Shown: positions 8,836 through 16,364 of the stretch, one piece after another
How the letters are laid out: every line of letters starts with the position of its first letter
Numbering within the stretch: position 1 is the first letter of the stretch
Notes under the pieces: generated by a model
The model's database searches: none
What the model was told of the DNA's origin: nothing
Seen by the model: the letters and a program-made list of their open reading frames with translations, nothing else
Position numbers and translations under genes: made by a program
Origin: JAEYZS01 sp964469265
GTDB lineage: Bacteria > Bdellovibrionota > Bdellovibrionia > Bdellovibrionales > JAEYZS01
Direction: 5' to 3'
Assembly (NCBI GenBank): GCA_964469265.1
Contig: CAYXYF010000010.1
Span: 1 to 64,000 of the forward strand
DNA: 64,000 nt

Positions 8836-9813
8836 TTACAAAGATTTTAGTGTCTCTTGGTTCTTTGTTGAAGTTGCCGCAACTGAAGGTGCTGGTTTTG
8901 CCAGATAGTTCACAAACTCCACTGGATTATGAAGCGGTGTGCGCTCTGCGAATAAAATCAGCGTGGCGACAGGGCCGACGTTAACGAAGCGGTTAATACT
9001 AAGATCTTTCACCGCAAACTGTAATGATCGCATCCAAAAAACTGTAGAGTTAAAATTATCGATCATGTCCTTAAGAAGTTCTTCTTTGGTCTCAATAACT
9101 TTAAGATGTGCGGAGGAAATCATTTTATATTTCCACTCAGATTCGGGCTTTAAGGTGTGCGCATAAAGATCGTAGGTTTCTTGAGTGATATGACTCATCA
9201 TCGGAGAGTGAAGAGGCTTGTCATAGATGGGGTTGATTCGATAGCGCTTAAGCTCAAGCTCGTTTTTTCTCCATCTCTCAAGATTTTCAATAGTTCCTGT
9301 TACAAGAAAGTGTCGTGGTGTTTGCTCCACCGCATAGTATATTCCTGCATCAAAGATTTCTTGGATGCGTTCTTCGGTCATGGTGCCATCAATGACTTTG
9401 ATATGATAAGCGCCACAGTCCTTCATTTCTTTTGTTTTAAGATGATAGTTCCAACTTGCAGCAATCACGACATCATAGTCTAAAGCTCCTGCAAGATAAG
9501 AGCGTGCAACATCTCCTAAGGAACATCCCATAAGATACTCAGGACGTTCGCCATTGGAAGTGAAGAAATCAAAAAGACCAATTTGTACAACGGTGACTGC
9601 AATGGCTTGGAGAGAAAATTCTTTTTTATAAAGTTCATCGGCACTTGAAATAAACTCTCTCAAATTAAAGTCGGGCGCAACTTTGTCTAGGACTTTTTGA
9701 GCCTGTTCAATGCGAGCTTTGACATGAGGAAATGTCAGCATCAAAAGGCGATCAGATAGATTGTCTAACCCATCAATTCCAGAGAACATGTATGCTGTTT
9801 TGGTCGTATTCAT
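8836..9813 (-). CDS. Acyltransferase-fold protein related to FabD
   Basis: A 325-residue protein resembling malonyl-CoA:ACP transacylase or polyketide acyltransferase domains. It starts with the family-like AYMFSGIDG. The nucleophile elbow is GCSLGD with Ser98, where the family norm is GHSxGE or GHSLG. A histidine in KPLHSPMM (His202) matches the catalytic His region. The Arg that binds the malonyl carboxylate in FabD (in a GRFMQ-type helix) is not obvious, so the acyl substrate may not be malonyl. A longer reading would start at 9879, but the ATG at 9813 is preceded by GAGGGGGACTCC, a strong ribosome-binding site, so I chose it. No ACP, KS or KR genes lie nearby. Confidence 0.65.
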   Translation of the reverse strand: MNTTKTAYMFSGIDGLDNLSDRLLMLTFPHVKARIEQAQKVLDKVAPDFNLREFISSADELYKKEFSLQAIAVTVVQIGLFDFFTSNGERPEYLMGCSLGDVARSYLAGALDYDVVIAASWNYHLKTKEMKDCGAYHIKVIDGTMTEERIQEIFDAGIYYAVEQTPRHFLVTGTIENLERWRKNELELKRYRINPIYDKPLHSPMMSHITQETYDLYAHTLKPESEWKYKMISSAHLKVIETKEELLKDMIDNFNSTVFWMRSLQFAVKDLSINRFVNVGPVATLILFAERTPLHNPVEFVNYLAKPAPSVAATSTKNQETLKSL

Positions 9814-9928
9814 GGAGTCCCCCTCATGTTTTGTCCTCATGTTGCGATAAGGGTAAAGGGTAGCCGAAAAACCGTCCATCGGAGCCTATGGCTTTGTAAT
9901 AACTAAGGCCTAGCGAGTGTGCAGGGCG

Positions 9929-9934
9929 TATAAT
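9929..9934 (+). promoter_or_regulatory. Possible -10 element for pheS
   Basis: A perfect TATAAT lies about 160 bases upstream of the pheS start. No convincing -35 sits 16-18 bases before it, so the promoter assignment is weak. It would give a long leader on the pheST mRNA. Confidence 0.3.
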
Positions 9935-9967
9935 TTCTTCTCAGGCAGCGGCTTAGGAAACAAGCGA

Positions 9968-9978
9968 GCTCCGTCCCC
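9968..9978 (-). repeat. Motif copy upstream of pheS
   Basis: GCTCCGTCCCC on the plus strand, the exact complement of the motif found four times at 40969-41354. It lies in the pheST leader, 127 bases before the chosen start. Confidence 0.55.
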
Positions 9979-10094
9979 CATTTTTTATGGCTTTGTTTTG
10001 GGGGTGGGCGCGGTGTTTCTTTGTTGGATTAGTGTTTGATAAACTTTGGGTTTTATTAGATTATTTAAAGTTTGAATCATTACAAAATGGGATC

Positions 10095-11123
10095 ATGATG
10101 AGCAGTCAAAATGAAATCGAAAAAATCAAGGACGAGGCCCTTAAAGCATTTGAGAGTGCAAAAAATCTCACAGAGCTTTACGATAAGAAGGTTCAGTTTT
10201 TAGGTAAGACTGGGAGCTTCTCAAAGATTATGCAGGGAATGAAAAACCTTGCGCCTGCGGAGCGACCCGTTTTCGGACAAAAGGTCAACGAGGCAAAAAA
10301 GGCCCTTGAAGCATCCTACGAAAGTTTTTTCCAAAAACTCACTGATAAAGAAATTGAAGACCGAGTATTAAAAGAAAAAATCGATATCACTCTTCCAGGT
10401 CCGAAATTAGACCGAGGAACAAAACATCCGATCACCATGGTGATTGATGAAGTTTCATCCATCTTATCTCGTATCGGTTATAGCGTTCGTTTGGGCCCAT
10501 TGATTGAGTCTGACTTTTATAACTTCGAAGCCCTGAACGTTCCAAAGGATCATCCCGCGCGTGATGAACAAGACACCTTCTACATTGACGATACCCATGT
10601 CTTACGAACACAAACAAGTCCAATTCAGATTCGGACTATGCAAAATGAAAAGCCGCCTCTTCGAATTATCGGACCAGGTTCGGTATTTCGTTGCGACAGT
10701 GACATTTCTCACGCGCCAATGTTTCATCAGATTGAAGGACTATACATCGATAAAAAAGTTTCCATGTCTGAGCTCAAAGCGACTCTCACTTACTTTACTC
10801 GAGAATTCTTTGGTGGATCTGATTTAAAGACAAGATTTAGACCGAGCTTCTTTCCTTTCACTGAGCCCTCAGCAGAGTTTGATAGCTCATGTCCGTTCTG
10901 TAAGTCGAAGGGCTGCAGAATGTGTAAGCAGTCGGGCTGGATTGAATTGGGCGGTTGCGGCTTGGTCCATCCGAATGTGTTGCGGTCAGCGGGGCTTGAT
11001 CCTGATCAATGGCAAGGCTTTGCCTTTGGATTTGGTATAGAACGAATGGCTGTTATCAAATACGGCGTTGAAGATATTCGTCTGCTTGCAGAAAACGACA
11101 CAAGGTTTTTAGAGCAATTTTAA
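10095..11123 (+). CDS. pheS: Phenylalanyl-tRNA synthetase alpha subunit
   Basis: Catalytic subunit of the alpha2-beta2 PheRS that charges tRNA-Phe. From ATG 10095 the protein is 342 residues, the usual length. It has an N-terminal coiled-coil (KIKDEALKAFESAKNL, then KVQFLGKTGSFSKIM), class II motif 2 (GPGSVFRCDSDISHAPMFHQ), a Cys cluster CPFCKSKGCRMCKQSGW, and motif 3 (FGFGIERMAVIKYGV). The frame stays open upstream to an ATG at 9987, but that would add a Phe/Trp-rich 36 residues not expected in PheS, so the later start is preferred. pheT follows 22 bases later. Confidence 0.95.
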   Translation: MMSSQNEIEKIKDEALKAFESAKNLTELYDKKVQFLGKTGSFSKIMQGMKNLAPAERPVFGQKVNEAKKALEASYESFFQKLTDKEIEDRVLKEKIDITLPGPKLDRGTKHPITMVIDEVSSILSRIGYSVRLGPLIESDFYNFEALNVPKDHPARDEQDTFYIDDTHVLRTQTSPIQIRTMQNEKPPLRIIGPGSVFRCDSDISHAPMFHQIEGLYIDKKVSMSELKATLTYFTREFFGGSDLKTRFRPSFFPFTEPSAEFDSSCPFCKSKGCRMCKQSGWIELGGCGLVHPNVLRSAGLDPDQWQGFAFGFGIERMAVIKYGVEDIRLLAENDTRFLEQF

Positions 11124-11145
11124 AGTTGCTGGAGATTATAGAATA

Positions 11146-13608
11146 ATGAAAATTTCACTCAAATGGTTAAATGATTACGTTGATGTTTCTGAGTTCTTTA
11201 CAGCTCCGAACAAGCTTGCAGATATTCTCACGCACAAAGGGCTCGAAGTTGAAGGAATTGAAGATAAGGCCCGCGACTTTGAAAACGTTGTGGTGGGACA
11301 TATCCTTGAAAAAGATAAGCATCCCAATGCTGACAAATTAACTCTTTGCCAAGTCACAACTGGGGAAGGCAAAGTTCATCAAATTATTTGCGGCGCCAAA
11401 AACCATCAAAAAGGGGACAACGTTGTCGTGGCGCTCCCTGGTGCCATCCTACCTGGGAACTTTGCAATCAAACTTTCAAAAATTCGCGATGTAGAATCTC
11501 AAGGCATGCTTTGCTCAGAAAAGGAACTAGGTTTAAGTTCAGAGTCTGAAGGAATTGTTATTTTGCCAAGTGATGCACCTATCGGGAAATCTTTTGCAGA
11601 GTACAAAGGCATTGATGATGTTGTTTTTGAACTCAAGGTCACTCCCAATCGAGCGGATTGTCTAAGTCACTTTGGTTTAGCTAGAGAAATTGCATGTGTT
11701 TTAGATCGACCATTAAAAAAAGATTTTTCAAAGATTGATCCCCTTACTGAGATCAAAAGCCCGATCAGTGACAAATCAACAAAGAAAAAAGTTTCCCTTG
11801 AAGTTATCGACAATGATATGTGTCCTCGTTACTGCGGGCGTTTTGTTGAAGGGGTTAAAGTCGGTCCATCTCCGCAGTGGCTAAAGAGTCGCCTAGAATC
11901 TGTCGGAATGAACTCCATTAATAACATCGTTGATATTACAAACTATGTGATGATGGAGTTAGGACAGCCGCTTCACGCTTTTGATTCGGCACTCATTGGT
12001 GGAAATCGAATCATCGTTTCAAAGGCAAAGGCCGGGGAGAAGTTCACAACTCTTGATGATTCTGAGCTGACATTAGTGGGAACCGAACTTATGATCCGTG
12101 ACGAAGATAAACCCGTAGCTCTTGCGGGCGTCATGGGCGGGCTCAACTCTGGGATTCAAGATTCAACAACCAATGTTTTTATTGAGAGCGCCTACTTTAC
12201 AGCAGAATCAGTAAGAAAAAGCTCAAGACTTCACGGAATAACATCAGAGTCTTCCTACCGTTTTTCTAGAGGCGTTGATCCTGCAATGACCTATCCTGCA
12301 ATGAACCGCTGTGCACAGCTGATCTGCGAACTTGCAGGTGGCACGGCCTACGGAGATCATCACGATACCAACCCTGAGATTTACCAAGAAAAAGCGATTC
12401 GTCTAAAAGTTTCAGATGTGAGTGGGCGTTTGGGTTATGAAGTTGAAACTGCTAGTGTCGAATCTTGGATGAAACGTCTTGTAGGAATGGAGAAAGTAAA
12501 AACTCTATCTGATGATGCTTTTGAAGTTATTCCGCCAAGCTACCGCGGTGATATTTCCATCAAGGAAGACCTCATCGAAGAATACGGAAGGCTCGAGGGT
12601 TACGAACATATCCCAGAACAACTTCCAACTATGGGCTTTGCCCCAAAACAACATGCAACACAGTACACACTAGGACTTCTTTTTAATGATCTTTTAAGAA
12701 GCGAAGGTTTTAGTGAAGGATTTAATTATGCCTTCGTGGATGGCAAGAAGCACTCTGAGTTTATCGGAGATATTGCAAACCTTGCACAAGTGGGTTTTCC
12801 AATAAAGAGTGAGCCAGTTCAAATCAAAAATCCTCTCTCAGAAGAAATGAACGTCATGAGACAACAAATTTGTTATGGCTTATTTGTAAACGCTCTTCAC
12901 AATTTACGTCATGGTCAAGATCACGGAAAAATCTTCGAGTTAGGTTTTAACTTTGAAAAATCAGCGGAGAGTTATAATCAGATCTGGAGTGCGGGGCTCA
13001 TTCAATGGGGGCTTCCTGATTCTTTATGGCAGAAGCAATTCTCACTAGAGTATTTATTTTTTGAAATGAAATCCAATATCGAAAACTTTTTATTAAACCT
13101 TTCCATAAAGTCATGGCAGTGGGAAGCATGTGACCAACTTCCATATCTTCACCCTGGACAATCCGCTATTTTAAAAGTTGAAGGACGGGTAGTGGGATAT
13201 CTCGGAGCGATCCATCCAAAGCTTGCGGAAAAAGAGAAGGTTCGTGTTCCGTTGGTTCTAGGAGAGCTAAACCTAGATACTTTAAGCAAAGGACAGCCGC
13301 GCACAAAGAAGACCAAACATATTTCCAAAAGCCCAAGCGTTGAACGCGATCTAGCCTTCGTGATGCCAACGTCCTTAGAGGCTGGATTGGTTAGCGCCGA
13401 GATTAAAAAGGCTGCGGGGAATATCTTAAAATCTGTAACAATTTTTGATGTGTTCAAAGGTGATCCACTTCAGGCTGATGAAAAGAGCGTTGCCTACCGA
13501 ATGATCTTTCAGGATGAAGACCGAACCCTCACTGATGAGGACCTAAAAGCTCTGGATAAAAAGATCATTGACGCGATCAATCAAAAATTCTCTATATCTG
13601 TCCGCTAA
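11146..13608 (+). CDS. pheT: Phenylalanyl-tRNA synthetase beta subunit
   Basis: Non-catalytic subunit of PheRS with editing and tRNA-binding roles. The 820-residue length is typical. Domains in order: an N-terminal EMAP-like tRNA-binding domain at about 40-150 (VVGHILEKDKHPNADKL, QIICGAKN), the B3/B4 editing domain at about 210-400 (NNIVDITNYVMMELGQPLHAFD; ESSYRFSRGVDP), the B5 domain (VIPPSYRGDISIKEDLIEEYGR), the catalytic-like core and a C-terminal anticodon-binding domain starting near KTKHISKSPSVERDLAFV. Together with pheS and the downstream ihfA gene it keeps the common pheS-pheT-ihfA order. Confidence 0.97.
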   Translation: MKISLKWLNDYVDVSEFFTAPNKLADILTHKGLEVEGIEDKARDFENVVVGHILEKDKHPNADKLTLCQVTTGEGKVHQIICGAKNHQKGDNVVVALPGAILPGNFAIKLSKIRDVESQGMLCSEKELGLSSESEGIVILPSDAPIGKSFAEYKGIDDVVFELKVTPNRADCLSHFGLAREIACVLDRPLKKDFSKIDPLTEIKSPISDKSTKKKVSLEVIDNDMCPRYCGRFVEGVKVGPSPQWLKSRLESVGMNSINNIVDITNYVMMELGQPLHAFDSALIGGNRIIVSKAKAGEKFTTLDDSELTLVGTELMIRDEDKPVALAGVMGGLNSGIQDSTTNVFIESAYFTAESVRKSSRLHGITSESSYRFSRGVDPAMTYPAMNRCAQLICELAGGTAYGDHHDTNPEIYQEKAIRLKVSDVSGRLGYEVETASVESWMKRLVGMEKVKTLSDDAFEVIPPSYRGDISIKEDLIEEYGRLEGYEHIPEQLPTMGFAPKQHATQYTLGLLFNDLLRSEGFSEGFNYAFVDGKKHSEFIGDIANLAQVGFPIKSEPVQIKNPLSEEMNVMRQQICYGLFVNALHNLRHGQDHGKIFELGFNFEKSAESYNQIWSAGLIQWGLPDSLWQKQFSLEYLFFEMKSNIENFLLNLSIKSWQWEACDQLPYLHPGQSAILKVEGRVVGYLGAIHPKLAEKEKVRVPLVLGELNLDTLSKGQPRTKKTKHISKSPSVERDLAFVMPTSLEAGLVSAEIKKAAGNILKSVTIFDVFKGDPLQADEKSVAYRMIFQDEDRTLTDEDLKALDKKIIDAINQKFSISVR

Positions 13609-13675
13609 AAACTTGAAAGTTTTCAATACCTTGATACGCTTTATGTAACAGCGGCTTGGACCACAAGGAGGTAGA

Positions 13676-14011
13676 ATGGGCGGGCAGAACGTAAGCTCTT
13701 CAACGATGACAAAGGCGGATATTGTCGAGAGAGTCTATCAAAAGTTAGGATTTTCCAAGAAGGAAGCATCAGAACTTGTCGAGTTGGTTTTTGATTCCTT
13801 AAAAGGCACGCTTCAAGAAGGTGAAAAGGTCAAAATCTCAGGCTTTGGTAACTTCATCGTTCGCGATAAAAAGGAACGTATCGGAAGAAACCCGCAAACT
13901 GGTGATCAAATTAAAATTAGCGCAAGACGTGTTTTGACTTTCAGACCAAGTCAAGTTTTGAAGGCTATTCTTAATGGTGAAGACATCACTAATCTCAAGG
14001 ATGATGATTAA
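13676..14011 (+). CDS. ihfA: Integration host factor alpha subunit
   Basis: A DNA-bending protein of the HU/IHF family. The 111 residues comprise a 10-residue N-terminal extension, then TKADIVERVYQKLGFSKKEA and the DNA-binding arm ERIGRNPQTGDQIKISARRVLTFRPSQ, whose RNP sequence inserts in the minor groove. Position directly after pheT supports ihfA rather than HU. The ATG at 13676 follows a near-perfect AAGGAGG; an internal ATG (MTKAD) without such a site is a less likely start. Confidence 0.93.
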   Translation: MGGQNVSSSTMTKADIVERVYQKLGFSKKEASELVELVFDSLKGTLQEGEKVKISGFGNFIVRDKKERIGRNPQTGDQIKISARRVLTFRPSQVLKAILNGEDITNLKDDD

Positions 14012-14031
14012 TTTAAAAAAGGGGGTAACCC

Positions 14032-14496
14032 ATGTCGATCGAATTTACGGAACATGTGTTAGGTCAAACTGAGCCAGTTCAAGAGGAACAGTCCATATTT
14101 GTTGATGAAACTCTTAAAAAAGAGTTAAGCCAGATCCCAGATAAAATGGCTTTTAAAATTGGTGAGGTTGCAGAACTTCTCAATATCAAAACCTACGTTT
14201 TAAGATATTGGGAAACAGAGTTTGAAGCTCTTAAACCAAAAAAATCCAATCGCAATCAAAGAATGTATTCTAAAAAAGATGTCGAGACCGCTCTCTTTAT
14301 TAAGAAGCTATTGTATCGTGATCGCTTTTCAATTGAGGGTGCAAGAAAAGCTCTTCGTAAAGCAAAGAGCGAGGCAAAAATTGAAATTAAAAAAGATAAG
14401 GTTATTGGCGAGAAGATGGCCGTCTTCAGTGAGACCCTTGACGACGTCAAAATCTTACTTCGACAAATTCAAAATATTAAATCAAGATTTGAATAA
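14032..14496 (+). CDS. MerR-family transcriptional regulator
   Basis: A 154-residue DNA-binding regulator. The winged helix-turn-helix spans about 40-110: FKIGEVAELLNIKTYVLRYWETEFEALKPKK, followed by NQRMYSKKDVETALFIKKLLY, the MerR signature with RYWE. The remaining C-terminus is a predicted helix, suited to dimerisation, with no metal-binding Cys, so the effector is unknown. A MerR gene commonly follows ihfA in this context. AAGGGGGTAACCC precedes the start. The dienelactone hydrolase gene begins 14 bases downstream. Confidence 0.9.
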   Translation: MSIEFTEHVLGQTEPVQEEQSIFVDETLKKELSQIPDKMAFKIGEVAELLNIKTYVLRYWETEFEALKPKKSNRNQRMYSKKDVETALFIKKLLYRDRFSIEGARKALRKAKSEAKIEIKKDKVIGEKMAVFSETLDDVKILLRQIQNIKSRFE

Positions 14497-14509
14497 AGAG
14501 AGAGTACCC

Positions 14510-15298
14510 GTGGCAATTCGTTTTATTGTTACCGCTATCGTGGCAGGTGTTTTATTTGGTGCAATGGGTAGCTTTGCTGCCGTTCAGCCAAAACCTCTTG
14601 AATATAAACATGGCGAAGCTATCTTAGAGGGCCAACTTGCCTTCAGCAAAAAAGGCCCCAAAAAAAAGCCCGCAGTCATAATCATTCATAACTGGGATGG
14701 TATTGATGATTATGAAAAAATGAGAACCAAGAAGATTGCAGAGCTGGGCTATGTTGCATTTGCGGCTGATATCTACGGAAAAGGCGTGCGACCAAAGGGT
14801 GAGGAAGCTAAAACATTATCAAGTTCCTATAAAAACAACGTCAAACTCTTACGAGAAAGAATTCAAGCTGCCTTCGACACCGTAGCAAAGCTTCCAAACG
14901 TTGATCCAAAGCGCATCGTTGTGATGGGGTATTGCTTCGGCGGAACTGGCGCATTGGAATTTGCTCGTAGTGGTGCCGATATTGTCGGTGCAATCAGTTT
15001 CCACGGTGGTCTTTCAACCCCAGATCCAGCCGACGCAAAAAACATTAAAGGAAAAGTGTTAGCTCTCCATGGTGCGGACGATCCTTTCGTCTCGGAGCGA
15101 GAGCTTCGCGGCTTCGAAAAAGAGATGAGAGATGCCCAAGTCGACTGGCAGATGATTTCCTACGGTGGCGCTGTTCATTCGTTCACCGAAGTAGGGCTTC
15201 ATCAAGATAACTCTAAGGGTGCTGCCTACAATCCGAAAGCGGATAAACGCTCATGGGAAGCAATGAAGCAGTTTCTCGCTGAAGCTTTTAAAAAATAA
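14510..15298 (+). CDS. Exported dienelactone hydrolase family protein
   Basis: An alpha/beta hydrolase of 262 residues from a GTG start with AAAGAGAGAG as its ribosome-binding site. A signal peptide is visible (AIRFIVTAIVAGVLFGAMGSFAA), so it acts in the periplasm or is secreted. The dienelactone hydrolase nucleophile motif GYCFGG places Cys142, with Asp in HGADDPF (about 190) and His223 in GGAVHSF. True dienelactone hydrolases are cytosolic, so this export suggests a different ester substrate; none can be named. The frame is open further upstream inside the merR gene, but that part is out-of-frame overlap and not credible coding. Confidence 0.85.
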   Translation: MAIRFIVTAIVAGVLFGAMGSFAAVQPKPLEYKHGEAILEGQLAFSKKGPKKKPAVIIIHNWDGIDDYEKMRTKKIAELGYVAFAADIYGKGVRPKGEEAKTLSSSYKNNVKLLRERIQAAFDTVAKLPNVDPKRIVVMGYCFGGTGALEFARSGADIVGAISFHGGLSTPDPADAKNIKGKVLALHGADDPFVSERELRGFEKEMRDAQVDWQMISYGGAVHSFTEVGLHQDNSKGAAYNPKADKRSWEAMKQFLAEAFKK

Positions 15299-15724
15299 TT
15301 ATAAATATTCTCGTATTTTGAGAGCTGCACTTCTGGCAGCCTCTGGCGATGTTTTATAATCTTTAAACTTATCCATTACAGCCCACGGCGGATTTGGCCA
15401 AGCCAAATCCGATGTATGTCGTGGAAAGATGTGCCAGTGAAGATGAGGCACTATATTTCCGTAACTTGAGATATTGATCTTATCCGTATTAAAAGCTTTT
15501 GAGAGTGCCTGGGAAGCTTTCGAAAGCTCATGGGTCAGTTCCGTTTGTACGGACGGTTTAAGGTCAAACAATTCAACGGCATGATCTTTTAAAACCAAGA
15601 CACAGTAACCTGGTAGGATCTGGTGTTCTCCCATCATTAAAACTGAGTGTTGAAACTCGTAAACTAAGAAAGGATCTGAGGTCTTCAGCATATTTGGAAC
15701 TTTGTTACAAAATAAACAATTCAT
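15299..15724 (-). CDS. HIT-family nucleotide hydrolase/transferase
   Basis: A 141-residue protein of the histidine-triad superfamily, which cleaves nucleotide phosphoanhydride or phosphoramidate bonds. The active-site motif is VPHLHWHIFPR, with His94, His96 and His98; an N-terminal CLFC pair (Cys3/Cys6) is typical of the Fhit/GalT-like branch. The physiological substrate (Ap4A, AMP-lysine or other) cannot be inferred. Its stop directly abuts that of the convergent hydrolase gene with no spacer. Confidence 0.9.
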   Translation of the reverse strand: MNCLFCNKVPNMLKTSDPFLVYEFQHSVLMMGEHQILPGYCVLVLKDHAVELFDLKPSVQTELTHELSKASQALSKAFNTDKINISSYGNIVPHLHWHIFPRHTSDLAWPNPPWAVMDKFKDYKTSPEAARSAALKIREYL

Positions 15725-15775
15725 TGGAATATTCTAGGTCGTGCGATTTGCAACGTCACGCATTGTTCTCATTTC

Positions 15776-15803
15776 TTTACCCCTTTAATAACTTTGCTAT
15801 AAT
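15776..15803 (+). promoter_or_regulatory. Candidate sigma-70 promoter for the TIGR03546/TIGR03545 pair
   Basis: TTTACC (4 of 6 consensus bases) at 15776-15781, a 16-base spacer and a perfect TATAAT at 15798-15803, ending 27 bases before the start codon of the downstream gene. Confidence 0.5.
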
Positions 15804-15830
15804 TAATCCATATAGAGGGAGACCACAATT

Positions 15831-16358
15831 ATGGGCATACTGCTAAAGCAGATTTTCCAGTTTTTAAAGCTACTGAATTCGGACACTGGGACATTTCAAA
15901 TTTCAGCTGGCATTGCTGCGGGTTTTATTCTCGGCATGACTCCAGTATTTTCTCTTCAAAGCTTGCTGGTTTTTTTATGTATATTCTTTTTTAGAATACA
16001 AATTGGAGCAGCACTGGTCTCAGCTTTCTTTTTTAAATTCGTAGCGTACTTATTAGATCCCGTATTTGATTCCGTTGGGCACTGGTTTCTTAATTTGGAA
16101 AGCCTCCAAGGTGTCTTTACCGCTCTTTATAATATGCCTATCGTACCGTTCACGCGTTTTTACAACACGATCGTTATGGGATCTGGGGTTTTATCAATCA
16201 TTTTAAGCCCAGTGGTTTTTCTTGTTTCATGGTACATTGTGAGCCAATACCGAGTGCAAATCGTCTCTCGGTATAAGCAGACGAAGTTCTTTAAGGCAAT
16301 TCAAGCGTCTTCAATCTATAAATGGTACTTTACGTACGATCAGTATTACGGAGGGTAA
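15831..16358 (+). CDS. TIGR03546 family membrane protein (DUF2062-like)
   Basis: A 175-residue integral membrane protein of unknown function. It has the DUF2062-like start (SAGIAAGFILGMTPVFSLQSLLVFLCIFFF) and about four hydrophobic helices (roughly 25-47, 50-75, 95-115 and 118-140), then a short charged tail ending YKWYFTYDQYYGG. The next gene, six bases later, encodes a large protein that matches its known partner family TIGR03545; the two families occur as adjacent pairs. The ribosome-binding site is AGAGGGAGACC. Family assignment rests on recognition of the pair and length, not a profile search. Confidence 0.75.
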   Translation: MGILLKQIFQFLKLLNSDTGTFQISAGIAAGFILGMTPVFSLQSLLVFLCIFFFRIQIGAALVSAFFFKFVAYLLDPVFDSVGHWFLNLESLQGVFTALYNMPIVPFTRFYNTIVMGSGVLSIILSPVVFLVSWYIVSQYRVQIVSRYKQTKFFKAIQASSIYKWYFTYDQYYGG

Positions 16359-16364
16359 GATAAT

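Noticed and set aside
9987..10094. A Phe/Trp-rich frame before pheS as an attenuation leader peptide
   Set aside because: It contains five Phe and three Trp in 36 codons but has no stop before pheS, so it is not a separate leader. It is more likely non-coding leader read in frame.
14222..14509. N-terminal extension of the dienelactone hydrolase
   Set aside because: The frame overlaps the merR gene and gives no recognisable protein; the GTG at 14510 has a ribosome-binding site and begins a signal peptide.
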